A stretch of DNA of 64,000 bases from Streptomyces lienomycini (lineage in GTDB: Bacteria > Actinomycetota > Actinomycetes > Streptomycetales > Streptomycetaceae), in contig NZ_CP116257.1 of NCBI RefSeq assembly GCF_027947595.1, positions 3,968,001 through 4,032,000 on the forward strand. The letters are read 5' to 3'. Position 1 is the stretch's first letter; each line of letters opens with the position of its first letter. Positions 62,010 to 64,000 of this stretch are shown here, one piece after another. The position numbers and the translations under genes were made by a program. The notes under the pieces are model-generated. The model had not been told where the DNA came from. It did not search any database and saw nothing but the letters and a program-made list of their open reading frames with translations.

Positions 62010-62666
62010 ATGACCGCCACCCTCGCCGCGCCGACGACGGTCCTCGCCTGGCGCGACTACGACCCCGTCGCGTGCGAGCTGCCTGGCATGTTCCTGGGCG
62101 AGGTGCCCCTGCCTGGCCCGGCGCGCGGCCAGGCTGCACGCCTGTGGGAGCTAGGCGCGCGCCGTGTGCGGCTGCCCGCCCCCGTCGACCTCTCCACCGG
62201 CGCGGACCCGGCAGCCGCCGTGTACGGGCTCTCCCTGGTTCGGGACCTGACCGCGCGGGCGGTCATGGTCGAGTGGAAACTGCGTCTCGACCCGAGGGAC
62301 GGGGAGACCTGGCGACGGCTCAGCCATCTCCAGCCGCCCGCCGCGCTGCACGGCCCCGCCGACGCCGGGGAGTCGCTGCGCTCATGGCAGCGCGGTCACT
62401 ACCTGTGCAAGTGCCTGTGGCGCAAAGGCCCCGGCTTCCTGCAGATCCGCGACCGTCGCTGGGGAGAGCTGAGCCGCTTCACCGCCGACGAACCCGAGTA
62501 CGACACCGCGGTCCGCCTGCTGGACTACGGCGCCCTCGCCGACACCGTCGACCAGGCCGCGCTGGCCGACTTCCGCTCCGAACACCTCGTCCTAGACGTC
62601 GGCCCGTACGCATGGTGGCTGCCGTACCGTGTCAGCCGGTGGCTCCAGCAGTCGATCGCCATCTGA
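62010..62666 (+). CDS. DUF5825 family protein, RiPP cluster partner
   Basis: The product has 218 residues from the ATG at 62010 behind GAAGGAGC, 30 bases after the maturase. I recognise it as the DUF5825-type companion of actinobacterial RiPP radical SAM methyltransferases. Recognisable segments are RVRLPAPVDLSTGADPAAAV, WQRGHYLCKCLWRKGPGFLQ, the two-residue-spaced Cys pair (YLCKCLW) and YDTAVRLLDYGALADTVDQA. Function is unknown. The Cys pair and the tight linkage suggest a partner or chaperone of the maturase or a second modifying step. The family assignment is from memory and should be verified. Confidence 0.75.
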   Translation: MTATLAAPTTVLAWRDYDPVACELPGMFLGEVPLPGPARGQAARLWELGARRVRLPAPVDLSTGADPAAAVYGLSLVRDLTARAVMVEWKLRLDPRDGETWRRLSHLQPPAALHGPADAGESLRSWQRGHYLCKCLWRKGPGFLQIRDRRWGELSRFTADEPEYDTAVRLLDYGALADTVDQAALADFRSEHLVLDVGPYAWWLPYRVSRWLQQSIAI

Positions 62667-62769
62667 AGGAGCGGGGCTCGATCGTGGCCGAGGAGGAAGC
62701 GCCGGCCGGCGGCACGGTGTACCCGGACGCCGTGCTCAGCCGCGGCGACCTGGTCGAGCGCCCTCGCAG

Positions 62770-63221
62770 CGGCCTCGGGAGGGCCGGGCGCTGCGGCGGA
62801 ACGCGTAGCCGGGCAGCGAGGGGGCGACGACCGTGAACACGTCGGACGCGTCGCCGCCGTGCTGCGGCGGCTCCGCGAGACGCCGGGCGAGGTCGGTGAG
62901 CTCCAGGAAGGTGCTGGGCGAGCCGTGGGTCAGGACGATCGGCAGGACGCCGGGCTGCTCGCCGTCGAACCGGAGGCAATGGACGGGCGTGCCGCCGATG
63001 GCGGCCGTGTGGTGCGGCAGGGCATTGATCCGCGCCTCGTGGGTGCGCCAGTCATAGCCGGTGGCCCACTACTCCGCCAGGCGGCGCACCTCAGTTGTGT
63101 CGGCGCCCGCTTCCCAGCCGTCGACGGGCCACCCGGTGGGCCACCGGGTGGCGCGTAGCCGCGCGCGCAGGTCTTCGAGTTCTGCGTCGGGCACCGCGAT
63201 CTCCGGCGACGGGTCGGTCAT
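62770..63221 (-). pseudogene. Epoxide hydrolase gene, truncated with an internal stop
   Basis: From an ATG at 63221 the frame reads MTDPSPEIAVPDAELEDLRA, RLRATRWPTGWPVDGWEAGA and TTEVRRLAE to a TAG at 63069. It then continues in the same frame with WATGYDWRTHEARINALPHH, TAAIGGTPVHCLRFDGEQPG and LPIVLTHGSPSTFLELTDLA. This is the EHN lid domain and oxyanion strand of soluble epoxide hydrolases (normally LTHGWPS). It breaks up after SLPGYAFPPQR, long before the catalytic Asp/His. It is a decayed remnant. Confidence 0.8.
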
Positions 63222-63331
63222 GTGCCCCTCCTGACCGTGCTCACGTGCTGGTCGTGATTCTGTCTTCGCATCGGTCGCAGTCGGCGCAGCATGATCGCGA
63301 CCGGACCATACTGCGGCACACGCCGACTTGA

Positions 63332-64000
63332 TTACCGCGTTGCGGTGGCCAGCGCCGCGCGGATGGCGTCCGGGCCGGTCGGCCGGCCCTTCTCGTTCGA
63401 GGGCGGCCCGTACGGGGTTCCCCACACCGGTGTGCCCGTCGCCTGCCGCCAGCTGTCGGCCAGGAGTCCCGCGTCCACCACGCCGTACCCGATGGAATCG
63501 ATGAACTCGGCAGCTGCCGCCTTCGCCGGCCCGGAGTCCCCGGCGATCGGCAGGTACGAGCGGTCGGCCGCCCCCGCCGGGCGGGCGAGCGACAACAGGT
63601 GCTTGAAGTAGATGTTGTTGAACGCTTTCACCAGCATGGCGTCCGGGACGTATCGCAGCAGCAGCTCGCTCGAGGTGAGCGACGTGCCCTCCAGCTCGGG
63701 GATGTGCCCGTCGCGCTCGGGGCCGTAGTTGCACGTGTCGATGACCGTCTTCCCGGCCAGCGGTGCGGCGGGCAGGGCGGGGAAGGCCGTGACCGGCACC
63801 GTGACCACGACGATGTCACCGGCCGCCGCGGCCTCCTCGCTCGTCGCCGCCGACGCTTGGGGACCCAGTTCCGCGACCGTGTCCGCGAGCGACCCGGGAC
63901 CGCGCGAGTTGCTGAGCACGACCTGGTGTCCGGCCGCGACGGCGAGCCGCGTGATCGTGCTGCCGATGGACCCGCTTCCGATGAATCCCACAGTGGTCAT
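63332..64000 (-). CDS. NADPH/F420-type reductase (NAD(P)-binding domain protein)
   Basis: The product has 222 residues; the ATG coincides with the window's right edge. The N-terminal Rossmann motif GFIGSGSIGSTITRLAVAAG is followed by VVLSNSRGPGSLADTVAELG, whose Ser-Arg pair suits NADP phosphate. DIVVVTVPVTAFPALPAAPL then KTVIDTCNYGPERDGH and VKAFNNIYFKHLLSLARPAG are characteristic of the F420:NADP oxidoreductase-like (NADP_oxidored/ F420-binding) family. Single-copy stress or detoxification dehydrogenases of this type are common in Streptomyces. The substrate cannot be deduced. Confidence 0.88.
   Translation of the reverse strand: MTTVGFIGSGSIGSTITRLAVAAGHQVVLSNSRGPGSLADTVAELGPQASAATSEEAAAAGDIVVVTVPVTAFPALPAAPLAGKTVIDTCNYGPERDGHIPELEGTSLTSSELLLRYVPDAMLVKAFNNIYFKHLLSLARPAGAADRSYLPIAGDSGPAKAAAAEFIDSIGYGVVDAGLLADSWRQATGTPVWGTPYGPPSNEKGRPTGPDAIRAALATATR

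Noticed and set aside
60112..62139. 675-codon minus-strand frame opposite the radical SAM gene
   Set aside because: Antisense shadow with no domain signal; the plus strand has a full cofactor motif and ribosome site.

Overview
The window is about 70% GC with strong third-position GC bias and carries families typical of Streptomyces or a close relative: BTAD/STAND-type regulators, IS256/IS5/IS3/IS110/IS630 elements, replication-relaxation proteins, helicase-associated-domain proteins and a Nur-type nickel box. The density of insertion sequences and broken genes fits an accessory region such as a chromosome arm or a decayed integrative element. No rRNA, tRNA or CRISPR array was seen.

Layout. 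1-13 kb is metabolic and regulatory. A three-gene TetR regulon, with the same TAGACCGGTCGT operator before each gene, is followed by a TetR/enoyl-CoA hydratase divergent pair, a metallo-hydrolase divergent from a PadR regulator, frameshifted HIT and GMC oxidoreductase genes, an XRE regulator with a small hydrolase, Lrp and Dps genes, and a PLP decarboxylase. 13-19 kb holds IS110 and IS630 remnants, a large XRE-STAND regulator divergent from an NTF2-like/SRPBCC fusion, a dead IS256 and an SDR. 20-32 kb is a graveyard of mobile-element genes: a helicase fragment, an IS5 nested in an IS3 nested in a small operon, a replication-relaxation fragment, DUF1524 fragments, a CoiA-like gene and an IS5. 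32-38 kb holds a membrane-anchored Mrr-type nuclease pair, then a lower-GC Rhs-like toxin tail with an ATGA-coupled two-helix membrane protein (candidate toxin and immunity). Next come an intact IS256 and an FG-GAP protein truncated by it. 39-41 kb is a mosaic of metE and ABC-ATPase fragments.

41-51 kb is well preserved: a Nur-box-controlled nickel ABC transporter (nikA, nikB, nikC and a fused nikDE) with a methyltransferase, then an ABC exporter coupled to an OmpR/HAMP-kinase pair. 51-56 kb is decayed again (IS5, dehydrogenase, ALDH, cupin, IS481) and contains a complete 1,366-bp IS5-type element. That element carries a GTGA-coupled coiled-coil/winged-helix passenger.

56.7-62.7 kb is the most distinctive locus: MFS exporter, S9 peptidase, a 42-residue precursor peptide, a strong hairpin, a B12-dependent radical SAM C-methyltransferase and a DUF5825-type protein. 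This is a compact RiPP pathway whose product is expected to be a C-methylated, beta-branched-residue-rich peptide. The window ends with a broken epoxide hydrolase gene and an F420/NADP-type reductase.
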